Source: Sphingobacterium daejeonense
GTDB lineage: Bacteria > Bacteroidota > Bacteroidia > Sphingobacteriales > Sphingobacteriaceae
Direction: 5' to 3'
DNA: 64,000 nucleotides
NCBI RefSeq assembly: GCF_901472535.1
Contig: NZ_LR590470.1
Coordinates: 744,001 to 808,000, forward strand
The notes under the pieces: generated by a model
What the model was told of the DNA's origin: nothing
Database searches by the model: none
Seen by the model: the letters and a program-made list of their open reading frames with translations, nothing else
Program-made: the position numbers and the translations under genes
Part shown: positions 10,363 through 22,100 of the stretch, piece by piece
Position numbering within the stretch: position 1 is the stretch's first letter
How the letters are laid out: the number at the start of each line of letters is the position of its first letter

Positions 10363-11524
10363 TTATATGTTCTTCCAGTCCACATGTGTGTCTTCCCATC
10401 TCCGGTTGTTGGCTGAGTTGATGACAGCTTCACAAACCTTCTGAGTCTCTAGTGCATCGCGGAATGTAGGGTGGCATTCTTCACCCGTTTCAAGGGTTTT
10501 GTAAAAAATCTGCTACTTGATGAACAAATGAATGTTCGTAACCTACTGATAGACCAGGAACCCACCATTTATCCATGTATGGTTGATCTCCATCGGTAAC
10601 ATGAATAGATCTCCAGCCGCGAACAGTAGAATCATCAGCGTTGTTGAAATACTCTAACCTATTAAGATCATGAAGATCCCATTTCAAGGAACCTTTTTCA
10701 CCATTGATTTCAAATGTGAAAAGGGCTTTGTGACCACGTGCATAACGTGTTGACTCGAATAGACCTAATGAACCATTGTCGAAATGACAATGGAATAAAC
10801 AGGCATCATCAATCTTAACATCTTCCATCTTTCCGGTTTCATCATGAACACGTTGTTTAACAAAGATTTCTGTAACGGATGAAACATCTTTTATACCTCC
10901 ATTAAGCCACATAGCAAGATCAATACAGTGTGCTAATAAATCTCCTGTTACACCAGATCCTGCAGCATCAGCGTCCATTCTCCAGAATGCAGCGCCTCCT
11001 TGCGGAAGATTCTCATTGATCGTCCAATCCTGTAGGAAATTAGTGCGGTAATGGAATATCTTACCCAATGCGCCACTAGCTACAATTTGTTTGGCCAAGG
11101 TAACCGCCGGTAATCGACGGTAATTGTACCAAATTGTGTTTTTCACCTTATTGGATTCTACTGCATCAACCATTTTCTCCCCTTCTTCAAGTGTCCTAGA
11201 AAGTGGTTTTTCACATAATACCATTTTGCCAGCAGCAGCTGCGGCAACGGCAATTTCCATATGCATATTATTTGGAGTACAAATGTCTACCGCATCAATA
11301 TCATCTCTTGCAATCAGTTTTCTCCAGTCGGTTTCATAAGATTCATATCCCCATTGTTCAGCAAAAGCCTTGACCTTGTCTTCACTACGAGCACACACAG
11401 CTTTCAAAACTGGTGTGTATTCCAGATCCGGAAAAAAGTTACTTACACGTTTATATCCATTCGAGTGGGTTCTTCCCATGAATCCACATCCGATTAATCC
11501 TATTCTTAATTCTTTTTTACTCAT
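10363..11524 (-). CDS. Gfo/Idh/MocA-family oxidoreductase, frameshifted near the end
   Basis: This is an NAD(P)-dependent sugar oxidoreductase. The Rossmann fingerprint [17 protein letters not shown] is at the N-terminus, the [10 protein letters not shown] block supplies the conserved catalytic Lys, and [14 protein letters not shown] is the usual Asp-x-x-x-His active-site helix. The start ATG at 11524 (MSKKELRIG) is preferred to upstream codons in the same frame. An extra C near 10496 truncates the frame after ADFLQN. Without it the protein runs on through [18 protein letters not shown] to NI-stop at 10363, about 387 residues, normal for the family. The neighbours suggest glycoside or sugar oxidation, possibly at C3. 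The exact substrate cannot be read from sequence. Confidence 0.88.
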
Positions 11525-11534
11525 GATTTTTGAT

Positions 11535-12577
11535 TTATTCTGACCAACCATTCAAATCCCGCACATCGATCATCGTTTTCAAGATTGAATTCCATGTTTC
11601 TTGTTTGTGCATTACTTCATTAGGGAACATACATCCATCCCAACAGATATGATTGAATGCTTTCGTTAGGTTGCCATTTTCGTCTCTCAACCAATATCCT
11701 GCATCCTTTGCGATATCCAATCTCCCGTTAGGGTCTGTCGGAAGACAATGTCTGCCGGTCTTATCATGTGAACCCGATCCGAATACTGTTCCATCATTCT
11801 GAGCAACGTGGAAATCAATTGTCCATGGACGCAACTTAGAAGTCAAGAATTTCAAGCCTCTTTCCAGTTCTTCGCGGTCCTCCCATTGGAAATCTTCTTT
11901 CAAGATGCGGTCTTCTGGCGCATTATATCCCAGTAAATAAAGGAAAGTGTGCGACATGTCCGCTTGGAATCCGATGTTGTCACGAATCCACCATTTCAAG
12001 TGTATCAAGCATGGATTTCCAGCTTTGCATTCCTCCCCAGCAGATTTCACCCTCAGCCGCTAAGCGTTCTCCATATTCTGCCGCAGCATCACAAGCACGA
12101 CGGAAAGTTTCAGCTATTAATTTAGTCCCTTCAGTAGGATTCTTTGCCCATTCTTCGACACTAGTAGCTGAATCAATGCGAATAACATTGTTCGTGCGAA
12201 TTCCTTCTTTTCTTAATTTATAACCAAATTCTGAAGCTTTTCTCACGACTTCCACAAAACGGTCACGATCTTCCTGGTGAGCCCATTGCTGATCCACCAT
12301 CAGGTGGCCAAATAGGAGCAACTAAAGTCCCGATCGAAAGACCATACTGTCCACCTATCTTATCGACTACACTTTTTATATAATCATCCGAAGGGTCAAG
12401 TTTTACGTGCGGATCAAATAATCCTAAATCAACACCATCGAATTTTACTCCATTTACTTCTGCATTGGCCGTTTTTTCCAAAAGCTCATCCAATGAAATG
12501 ATAGGCTCATGGTCTCCTTTTCCAACAATGCCTGGCCATGTAGCATTATGTAATTTTGGGAAATTGTTCTTGCTCAT
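11535..12577 (-). CDS. Sugar phosphate isomerase/epimerase (xylose-isomerase-like TIM barrel), frameshifted
   Basis: This is an AP-endonuclease-2/xylose-isomerase-like TIM barrel. Visible ligand-bearing segments are [25 protein letters not shown] and [19 protein letters not shown]. The protein begins [21 protein letters not shown]. Two single-base insertions break it: an extra G near 12265 (TCACCAGGAAG) and an extra T near 11983 (before CGTGACAAC). Repaired length is about 347 residues. It overlaps neither neighbour but is separated from them by only about 10-20 bp. Proteins of this kind sit beside Gfo/Idh and DUF1080 genes in Bacteroidota glycoside-oxidation loci. Epimerase, isomerase or keto-sugar lyase activity are all possible. 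Confidence 0.82.
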
Positions 12578-12599
12578 AACTAATTCTATTTATCAATTA

Positions 12600-13813
12600 T
12601 TAACCTTTTACATCTAAATCTGGATTGTCAGGACCAAAGTGTTTTAGCATAACAATAGGGTCTGTTTGCGAAAGGTTCTGAATAGTAACCCCTCTTTTTT
12701 GCTGCTTCCTCCGATACGAAGAATTCGTCATTAGTCAATTGACCATAGCGGATTAAAGCTGGTGTTTCAATTGTCCAGTCATTCATTTTGCCATAACCTT
12801 GCATCATGATCAAGCCGTATGCCGCAGCATCGGTGATCGTAACAGTTTGCCCCGGGAATACTGTTAATTCCTTAGCACTGAATGCAGTGGATTTATAGCA
12901 TACCCATTTCTCTGAATAACCAGCATTTTCCATTTCTTTCTCATCTTTCACAGGTAGGGGAGCCATAAACCTATTCTTCATCATGTCAGGGTCAACATTC
13001 AGATCCCAGTCAATGATATCCATCAAGGCATTCGTAATCACCTTTCATATTTTCAGGAACTCCTTTCCACAACAACTCTTCAGGAATAATTGCTTCATTG
13101 ACCAATGATTGGTACATCGCGAATACATCTGATGCTTTTTGAGGTTCGTAGGTACAAAGACTACCTGGTGCGTGCAATAGACCAGGAGGAACGTCCCAAC
13201 CTGTCCCTGGTTCTAAACGGTAAGCCTGAGAGTAGTTGGTTATTTTATTATCTCCTTTTGCGAAATTTTCTAAACATTCTTTGATAGTTTCTTTAGAAGT
13301 TCCAGGAGCAATTCCCATAAATGTATAAGGGAAATCACCACCATGGTTGTTGAGCTGCGGCGGGAAATAATAAGCTTCAGGTTTTCCTTGTTGCTCAATT
13401 AAAGCCGCTTTTTCATCATTGTGATGGATATGATGTGGAAGAGGACCCATATTATCAAAGAATTTTGAATACATAGGCCAACTTTGGTATTCGTCCCATA
13501 ACCTATTGCCAATCAGTTTTCCTTTTAATTCATTTACACAATCCGCCAATAATACCTGCTCTGTTTTTCCGTTTTCTTCATATACAACAAAACTCAAACC
13601 TTCGAATTCTCCAGTAAGCGGACCATTTTTAGCTGGTGTAGTGGATGAAAACCATCTTTCATCAATACCACCTCTTTCACCACCTAAGACATAATAATCA
13701 TCGGGGTGTAGCTTAATCCGTCTTCCTGGTACACAAAAAGATCTAGGAACCCAGTTTGGGGCTAGTCTCAATATTCCTTTTCCTTGTTCGAATGCTTTTT
13801 CAATGATGCTCAT
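12600..13813 (-). CDS. Cupin-domain protein (large, possibly homogentisate-dioxygenase-like fold), frameshifted
   Basis: This is a soluble protein of about 404 residues after repair, with cupin-type metal-site features: the LPHHIHHNDEKAALIEQQGKPEAYY segment (clustered His with a later Glu) and a second barrel including ELTVFPGQTVTITD. An extra A near 13030 shifts frame after KGDY. Another break near 12668 replaces the true end, which reads VTIQNLSQTDPIVMLKHFG and stops at 12600. Large two-cupin proteins like this are usually annotated only as cupin or mannose-6-phosphate-isomerase-like. The operon context points to sugar metabolism. Reaction unknown. Confidence 0.7.
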
Positions 13814-13824
13814 TCTATTTATTT

Positions 13825-14898
13825 TTATAGGTTTATATACTTGTTTACAAATTCGTTGATGGAGGTAGAAGTATTCAATATACTGATTTCTAAATTATAT
13901 TTTCGCTTCTCTCCGGGTTTCAATTGGATTAATTCCCCACGCTCACGCATAAGTTTCTGTCCAAGTGGGGGATTTGTGCCAGGTTCAAGCCCCGTCACAT
14001 ATTCGCCTTTTCCCCAATGTTGCCAATTCGTTAACCATGGCAATTGGTTTTTGTTGAAACTTAGTTTCAGAGCAAAACCTAATTTTTCATTGTAAATTCC
14101 ACATTCAGCTTTTCCATCTGATGTTGCTTCTACATCTATTAGGGCTGCTTCTTCACCAGAACCGCTGTGATCTGCACGTGGCTCTTGGCAAGTCCGGAAG
14201 TCTTGACCTTCCTTGAATATTTTGTTGTCTTCCCCTGTTTCACGAGAAGTCCAAGACCCTTTCCATAATAGCTTGGCTCCCGAATCAATAAAAGGCCATC
14301 CAAAGTTGAAATGGTATAAAATCATATGGGAAGAATTGATATTACCAACATTTTGAACTTCGTCATCCAAATAAATAGTTGGTTGACCAAGAGTACATCT
14401 TATGGTGCGCTTAACTTCGATGTTATCTCCTAAGGGATGGCCCTGAAATATTTTTGCTGTAATGGACATCTCCAGATCCCCAGTTGAAGGGTCTGGTTGC
14501 TTCACCGCGATAAGTTCTGCAGGACTGTTACTGAATTGGTCATGCAGCCCTCTCTTTCCATATTCATCTTCCTCAGGTCCACCAACATGTGTCACTCCGC
14601 AAGTAGTCAATAAACCGCCTCCAAAAGTTCGGAGCCAATCTACTCCCTTATCAGAGAATGGCTGTGGAGACGTAACTCCCAGTCGGCTTAGCCAACTCAA
14701 ATTAAACTGGTTGAAAGAAGCATCCGCAATATCCAATCCCCTGTCGATAACAACTTTAAAACGTAATCCTGCTCCTGTATTGAACCATGCAATACGTGTT
14801 CCTTTCCCTCTGCCATTATCTAAAATGGAAGTTTCAATGCCTCCAACTTGAGCAATATGGGAGACTTTATTCAACCAGTCTTGATTTGAGTTTTCCAA
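13825..14898 (-). CDS. DUF4432 family protein (aldose-1-epimerase-like)
   Basis: This is an intact 357-residue beta-sandwich protein of the DUF4432 family, distantly related to galactose mutarotases. Family-like blocks are RFKVVIDRGLDIADASF, LRTFGGGLLTTCGVTHVGGP, YHFNFGWPFID and GLEPGTNPPLGQ. There is no signal peptide, so it is cytoplasmic. It probably handles the anomeric or epimeric state of the imported or oxidised sugar, an inference from fold and neighbours. It is 8 bp downstream of the haem lipoprotein stop and 12 bp before the cupin gene. Confidence 0.82.
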   Translation of the reverse strand: MENSNQDWLNKVSHIAQVGGIETSILDNGRGKGTRIAWFNTGAGLRFKVVIDRGLDIADASFNQFNLSWLSRLGVTSPQPFSDKGVDWLRTFGGGLLTTCGVTHVGGPEEDEYGKRGLHDQFSNSPAELIAVKQPDPSTGDLEMSITAKIFQGHPLGDNIEVKRTIRCTLGQPTIYLDDEVQNVGNINSSHMILYHFNFGWPFIDSGAKLLWKGSWTSRETGEDNKIFKEGQDFRTCQEPRADHSGSGEEAALIDVEATSDGKAECGIYNEKLGFALKLSFNKNQLPWLTNWQHWGKGEYVTGLEPGTNPPLGQKLMRERGELIQLKPGEKRKYNLEISILNTSTSINEFVNKYINL

Positions 14899-14905
14899 TT
14901 TTTAA

Positions 14906-17590
14906 TTATTTTTTCTTATAAATCTCATTGTTCTCATTACCGCCTGACATCAAATAGGCAATAATATCTTTTACTTCATCCGGACTCATCACATTCAGCG
15001 TTCCCGGAGGCATGATCGATACTTCAGAACGATTCATTGATTTCACATCACTCTTCGCAAGAGTTTTTGTGACATGTGGTGCATAAGGATTTTTGTGATA
15101 TCACATAATTCTTTTCGTCCTCACTCATTAAACGTCCTAAAACCGAAGTCCCGTCTTTCATATTGAATACTTTTGACTCATATTGGTCAGAAATTACCTT
15201 GCTAGGCTCTATGATTGCTTCCAACATGTCACGTTTTGAGAAACGTGTGCCTAACTGCGTAAGGTCCGGACCAACTGATCCTCCTTCACCCTTAATGGTA
15301 TGACATGACCCACATTTCATTGCCAAGAATAATTCCCTGCCGCGTTTAAAATCACGAACCCCAGTGTTTTCATCTACGACTTTTAGTGCAGAATCTACTT
15401 CCCAAGCTCTGCCCGGACCTTTTGGTCCTTCGACGTTTTCTGCAAGCCTTGTTCCTTTTTCATTTAACAAGGAGTCACCAGACATCTTGCTGTACATCGC
15501 AAATTGATCTTTAGGAACATGTGACAAAGCCATTTTACGTGCGTTATCGATGAAACCGATATAACTGTTACCACCTTTATAGCCAAAAGCTTTATAAAAC
15601 CAATTGAAATAGTCTTCACGTGTTTTCCGGGGTCCAGCCACTGCTAGTATTGCTCAGCGCAGTAGCATAGAATATTTGCTGAGCAGGAGGGATGTTTGCC
15701 AACATGTCGGCAATATCCAAACCGTATTGTGGGTTCCTCAAAATCATGTCCGAAGAACTCATGTAGGTAGTTTGAATGGTGTCATCCTTAGCTGTCGCCA
15801 ATAATTCCAATGTTTTCTTAATTGCAGGCTCACTGTTTAGTGCTAGTAATACTTTTGCTAATTCTCTGTTTGTATAATTAGATTTTGCAGGATATAATGG
15901 CTCAAGTCTTTGTGCCAAAGCTGCTGCTTGAGCTCCTTCGATCTTTGCCCATTCTTGAAATCACGATTTCATAAACCCTTAATAAGTTCTCTAACATTTT
16001 TGGAGTGATTTTCTCCAAAGGAATTGTAGCTAACTTATTTAAAACTTGTTGTTTGATGGATGGATCAGCTACATGAGCAACTGCAACCATAGCTTCTGTC
16101 AAACGAACCACATTTCTTTCTCCAAAAACTAAGTTTTTCCATGAATCAAATGGTTGATGTTCAAGTGCTACACGAGCTGCATAACGAATATGACGATCTT
16201 CATGGCCTAAGTATTCCCAGATTTTTTCTGCTGTACCTGCCGGAGAAGGTTTATGGTACTGTTCAATTTCACGACGTAATTTGACCTCTGCGTTTACATT
16301 TGGTTTTGGAGTTTCAGGATTGATTTTATCACGATCTTTGTGATAAACACGATAAAGATCAGATTCTAACCTACGACCTCCAGTCAAGAAATAAAGAGAA
16401 CCATCTGGCCCAATAGTACCATCTGTCAATGGAAGTGGAGAACCCGAAATGAATTCTTCAGCATTTGCCTTATATGATGCGCCATCAGGAGTCAAATGAA
16501 TCGCGTAGATAATACCAAAACTCCAGTCAAAAGCAAATAAGCTGTTTCTATATTTATCTGGGAATTTGGCTTTATTTGGGTTAATAAAGTTAGTAGGAGA
16601 GCCTTGGCCGATGTTTAAAGCTGCTGGTAAGTTATCTAAAAATCTCTCATCCCATTTTGCATCACCTTTTCTCCATCCATATTCTGCTCCACTTGTGACG
16701 TGTAGAATACGTGTTGGACGGTACCAAGGCATCCCAAAGTCCCATTCCATATCGGAATCGTAAGTGAATAACTCGCCATCATTATTGAATGCCAAGTCAA
16801 ACCCATTACGCATTCCTGAAGCAATTAATTCCCAATTCTTACCTTCAGCATCTGTTTTTGCAATCCATCCACCCGCGTTATGAGAATCTGAATCATGACC
16901 ATGCGTATCATAAATCATAGGAAGCAAATTGTCCAAACTGTCGTTAGGCTTCAATCTATAACTGTTCATTTTAGGGACTTTCGTGAAATTCCCCGCAATG
17001 ACATAAATTGCTGAATCAGGACCTTGAATAATACTGTGTGGACCATGCTCACCTTCACCCTCCAAGGCCAAGATTTGAGTTATCTTGTCCAATTTATCGT
17101 CGTTGTTGGTGTCTTGGATTCTATATAGACCAGAACCTTTTGATAAATTCTCGTTTGGACGATGGTTGATCATCACATATAAGCTGTTATTTGCCCATAA
17201 CAATCCTTGTGCAAAACCCATTCCTACCTTGGTTTTGGAGGTGTCTGCTGGATCCTGACCCTCGATAGGAAAATCTAAAGGCTCAATCTTAGGCTTAACA
17301 GTGGTGTCAGAACCAATTGGAGGTAATTCCACGCGGAATAATCCGCCAAATTGATCTGAGGTAATCATACGACCTTTGTCATCAAAAGTCATAGAAACCC
17401 AAGACCCTTTTTCGTCATCAGAAGGGCTATATATGTGTTCAATCTCAAATCCATCCGGTAAGACAATCTTATCAGTCTTTGGATTTGGCTCCTTTACCAC
17501 TTCTGTTTCCTTTTCTTGTTTACATGATCCCGCAAATATCAGCAGGAACATACCAAACAAATACAATTGTGCTCTTTTCGTTTTTATCAT
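14906..17590 (-). CDS. Beta-propeller dehydrogenase-like lipoprotein with C-terminal cytochrome c domain, frameshifted
   Basis: This is an exported lipoprotein (lipobox FAGSC). A sorbosone/glucose-dehydrogenase-like propeller follows (PDGFEIEHIYSP, GPHSIIQGPDSAIYVIAGN, MRNGFDLAFNNDGELF), then a HEAT-like helical stretch, and finally a class I cytochrome c domain with CGSCH and a downstream Met-bearing MPPGTLNVM segment. It resembles the PVC-type haem-binding proteins. Breaks near 15950, 15638 and 15090 are each explained by one extra base. Repaired length is about 895 residues. In context it could pass electrons from sugar oxidation to the respiratory chain. It follows susD by 39 bp. Confidence 0.82.
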
Positions 17591-17629
17591 TTGGTTATTA
17601 TGTTGAATAATTTATAACAGCTTATATTC

Positions 17630-19114
17630 CTACCAACCTTCATTTTGTTCAATGCCATTGATCTGGATTTCTCTTTGAGGAATCGGAAACAATAATTTGA
17701 ACGGTTGGATATTATATGAAGCACTGCTTAATCTCGACAATCTTTTCTTTTCTTCAGCTCCGTGAGCAGTCATCACTTCGATGGCCTTACCAGTACGCAA
17801 TAACTGATACCATCTATGACTTTCAAAAGCCACTTCCACGCGTTGCTCTTTTGCAATAGCATCACGTAAAGCATCTTTTGATAAACCAGACAATGCTGGT
17901 AAGCCTGCACGTTTTCTGACTAGGTTTAAGTGTGCATATGGATCTCCTGATCCAACTTCATTTTGTGCCTCCGCTAACATCAATAAGACGTGGGCATAAC
18001 GGTATACCGGCCAGTTTTCATCTGAACGACCATCCTCAATATATGGTGGATGGTAATATTTCTTGATAAACGGCATATTCCCGTTAAATGCTTTAGATTC
18101 CTGGAAATTTGCGTTCGAAGGATCAGAAAACATCTGGATAGATTTATCGCGTCTATTATCTCCCGTCTCGTAAGCATTGTAAATACTCGGAGTTGGAATA
18201 TTACTACCGCCTAAGTTTCCTGAAAAACCTATCAACTTCATCTTCGCATTCCGAGGGCCAAACATGTAGATAAAATTACTGTTCTCACCCTCTACGGATT
18301 GGTCGTATTGTATTTCAAAAACCGATTCCGCATTGTTTTTAGAATTTGGACTAAAACAAGAAGCGTAGTCTGGCATTAATGAATACCCTAATTTAGTAAC
18401 TTCTGTGAAATTTGTAACAGCATCTGCATATTGTTTCCGTGTCAAGTATACATCTCCCAATACCGCATGTGCCGCCCCTTTTGTAGCCCTTCCTTTGTTA
18501 TTATCATCATAACCTGGAGGTAAGCTGGCAATGGCATCCTTGAAATCCTGAATAATAACAGTGTAAATTTCATCAACAGTACCTTTTTTACCATCTGTAA
18601 AAGCATCCTGAGGATTAGCTACTTCTTTTGTATGCAATGGAACCTCGCCAAACAACCGAACAAGGTGGAAGTAGGTAAAGCCACGGATGAATTTTGCCTC
18701 ACCAAGATACTGTTGTTTCACTTTTTCATCAGCAAAGGGAACATTGTCAATTCTGCTAATGATGACGTTGGCCTGCTGAACGATACCAAACAGAGCAACC
18801 CAAGCATTGTTAACATAATTGTTAGAAGAAGTAATGAGAAATTCATCAATCTCCTCACGTTGTTGCACACCACGGTCTGTTTCATCGTACTGATAATTTG
18901 TGTTATCAGCCCTCATTTCCGTCATTGCCCAAAAATCACTCGTATATAATCCTTGTAATCTACTGTAAACACCGTTTACAGCACGAAGGACCTGACCTTC
19001 ATTTTCGTAATAATTATCACCACTTGAAAAGGTATAAGGTTCTACATCCAATAACTTGTTGCAGGAGCTCATGCTCAATAAACCTAGACCTAATAGAATA
19101 TATCTTAATTTCAT
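17630..19114 (-). CDS. SusD/RagB-family nutrient-binding outer-membrane lipoprotein
   Basis: This is an intact surface lipoprotein of 494 residues. The signal peptide ends at the lipobox MSSC (Cys18). The mature protein has the SusD-like TPR helices (AKFIRGFTYFHLVRLFGEVPL, KGAAHAVLGDVYLTRKQYADA) and the C-terminal block APEE-like/LSLLFPIPQREI that is typical of RagB/SusD. It caps the SusC channel encoded 10 bp upstream and binds the glycan or glycoside. The specificity cannot be read from sequence. Confidence 0.96.
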   Translation of the reverse strand: MKLRYILLGLGLLSMSSCNKLLDVEPYTFSSGDNYYENEGQVLRAVNGVYSRLQGLYTSDFWAMTEMRADNTNYQYDETDRGVQQREEIDEFLITSSNNYVNNAWVALFGIVQQANVIISRIDNVPFADEKVKQQYLGEAKFIRGFTYFHLVRLFGEVPLHTKEVANPQDAFTDGKKGTVDEIYTVIIQDFKDAIASLPPGYDDNNKGRATKGAAHAVLGDVYLTRKQYADAVTNFTEVTKLGYSLMPDYASCFSPNSKNNAESVFEIQYDQSVEGENSNFIYMFGPRNAKMKLIGFSGNLGGSNIPTPSIYNAYETGDNRRDKSIQMFSDPSNANFQESKAFNGNMPFIKKYYHPPYIEDGRSDENWPVYRYAHVLLMLAEAQNEVGSGDPYAHLNLVRKRAGLPALSGLSKDALRDAIAKEQRVEVAFESHRWYQLLRTGKAIEVMTAHGAEEKKRLSRLSSASYNIQPFKLLFPIPQREIQINGIEQNEGW

Positions 19115-19124
19115 AACTCTTGCC

Positions 19125-22100
19125 TTAAAAATTGAAATTCAACCCTAATGTATAAATCCTTGGAACTGGGTATGCTGAGTAGTCAATACCTGGAACCAGA
19201 GGACTAGTATCCCCTCTGTTGATATTCGTTCCTTCTGGATTTCCTTCATAACCTGTGAATACAAACGGATTTTGTAAGTTGGCATAGATTCTAAGATTAT
19301 TAACTACACCTGCAATACTTTTTGGAAGCGTATAACCTACTGTTATATTCTTGATCCATAAATAATCTGTTTTTTCCACAAATAATGAATGCGTATCACG
19401 ATACATTACACGGCCTCTACCAGTACCATTAGTCGTTGGAACTAACCCACTTCCAGGATTGGATTCTGAACGCCAACGATCTGCTACCTCTTTCCTCACA
19501 TTAAATACACCGTCAATATTGTCGGTATAAAAGCGAGTTGCGTGCAACATCTCTTGGCCCATTGACGCAACCAAGTTAACCCGAGCGTCAAAACCCTTAA
19601 AAGTCAAGGTGTTCGTCATACCTAAAGTAAAGTCCGGATAAGGATTCCCTATAACATCAAAGTCATCATTAGGAGTGATTTGTCCATCGCCGTTCACATC
19701 ACGCATTCTTAAGTTTCCAGGAATTGCCCCAGGGAATGCAGGATACTTTTCTAAATCAGCTTCATTTTGGTAAATCCCTTCAACCACATAACCAATGATC
19801 ATCCCAACAGGCTCGCCAATTCTAGTGATATTCGTGAAGTTTCCTTCAGAACTTGCCCCTGAATAGATCGGATCTTTACTTCTTCCTAAATCAATAACTT
19901 TATTTCTGTTGAATGAAATATTGAAATCAGTATTCCAAGTGAAGTTTTCACGTGCAATGTTGGCTGAACTGATTGAGAACTCAAAACCTTTATTTTCTAC
20001 ATCACCTCTATTTTCAGTTACTGAACCAAATCCAGAAGATTGTGGAATAGGTGTGTTCAATAATAAGTCTAATGTGTTGCGTTTGTAGTAGTTAGCGGTA
20101 AAAGTCAAGCGGTTGTTCCACGTGGTAAAGTCTAAACCGATGTTCAACTCTTTCATTCTTTCCCATCCCAAGAAAGTATTGCCCAGACTGTTCATTGTAC
20201 GTCCTGGTGCCAATGTTCCATTCAATACATAATTCGCAGTACCGATACTACTTAACGATGCGTAGTTTGCAATGTTGAAGTTACCACTACGTCCATAAGA
20301 AGCCCTTAACTTTAATTCATTGATCCATTCTTTATCTTTCAAGAATGCTTCCTCAGACAAACGCCAACCTACAGCGACAGAAGGGAAAGAACCCCAACGA
20401 TTGTCTTTACCGAAACGCGATGATCCATCTGCACGGTAAGATGCTGTCAAAATATAACGGTCTAAATAGGAATAGTTAATCCTTGCCAAATAAGAAATCA
20501 AACCCCAATCCTCTATACCTGTACCACCAGTAATCCTTGCAGCACCATTTAGAGTTTTAATGTCATCATCTGGAAATTGCGAACCATTGAAGCCTGCACT
20601 CTTATTTTTTTGCATCTGGATGGAATAACCTGCCAAAGCTGAAATGGTATGACCGCTCTCAGTTGAATAATCATAATTTAAGGTATTCTCATTTGCCCAG
20701 TTTAAATATTGGCCTCTCCAATAACTACCGCTAGGAATTGATAATCCTGGTGCATTTTGGTTAGGGATAATTGAAGGTCTAAAGTATTCACCACTTTCAT
20801 CTTGGTAATCAACGTTGAAGGTAGTCTTGAACTTCAAATTGTCCAAAAAGCTATATTCAGCAAATGTGCTCATCAATAACTTTAACTTTGAACTCTTATC
20901 CGTTCTTTCGTTCATATACAATACAGGGTTTGGGTTACCAAATGTTCCCGACGATTGGATATATGGAATTAAATTGCCAGCATCATCGTAAACTTTTGCA
21001 ACTGGAGTCGTGATTTCAAAGAACTCATCACGTCCTTGACCGTTAATACCACCTTCAAGATAGGTTAGGGTAGGAGATATGTTCATGCCTAATTTTAATT
21101 TCTTGGCAAGATTTCCTTCCACATTTGCGCGAATGGAGAAACGGTCGAACCCTGTGTTCAACATGACACCTTCTTGGTTTAGATAACCAGCAGATACAAA
21201 AGAACGTACATTTTCATTTCCACCACTGAAACTTACGTTGACATCAGTCAATGGAGCTACACGAGTAACCTCATCATACCAATCAACTCCTTCACCTAAA
21301 GCAGCAGGATTGCGGTAGTCTTCAGGGATATCGTCGATTGTTGGCTCTCTGCCTTCTTCAAACCTGATTTTATCTTCGATAGCTTCTTTGCGGAATTGCG
21401 CAAACTCTGCCGCGTTCATCAAGTTCGGTCTTCCTTTCTGAGGTACTTGTTGCAAACCAGAACTTACTGCCACATCGATTTTCATCGGACCATCAGCACC
21501 ACGTTTGGTATTGATCAAGATAACACCGTTGGAACCCCTTGAACCATATATCGCAGTTGCCGATGCATCTTTCAATACAGTCATGGATTCAATATCATTC
21601 GGATTAAGAGTTGCCAATGGATTCCCTCTCTCACTAGAAGATGTCGGAACTGGGAAACCATCAATAACATATAATGGTTGACTTCCAGCACCAATTGCAC
21701 TCATACCACGAATTTGAATTTTAGGACCACCTCCTGGTGTTCCATTTGATGTGCTTACTTGTACACCAGCTATCTGGCCAGATAATGCTTGGTCAGCACT
21801 GGCTACAGCTTGTCCTTTTACATTTTTCATAGAAACGGCAGCAACCGAACCGGTAACATCTTTTTTCTGTTGGCTACCGTATCCCACAACCACAACTTCT
21901 GAGATATCTTCACTGCTGCTATCCAATGTTACATTTTGCGTTCCAGCAGCATTGACAACAATTTCTTGAGAAGCAAAACCAAGATTGTCAAAGGTCAACG
22001 TCTGACCTTTGTTCAACTCGATTTCATACTTTCCATTCAGATCGGTAGATGTGGCAGAATTTGTGCCTTTTACGCGTACCGATACACCTGCAAGAGGCAC

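Noticed and set aside
15050..15110. A second CxxCH haem motif (CTTCHKNSCEE) at the end of the haem lipoprotein frame
   Set aside because: It appears only in the wrong frame after an extra A. The repaired frame reads NPYAPHVTKTLAKSDV and continues to a normal cytochrome c C-terminus.
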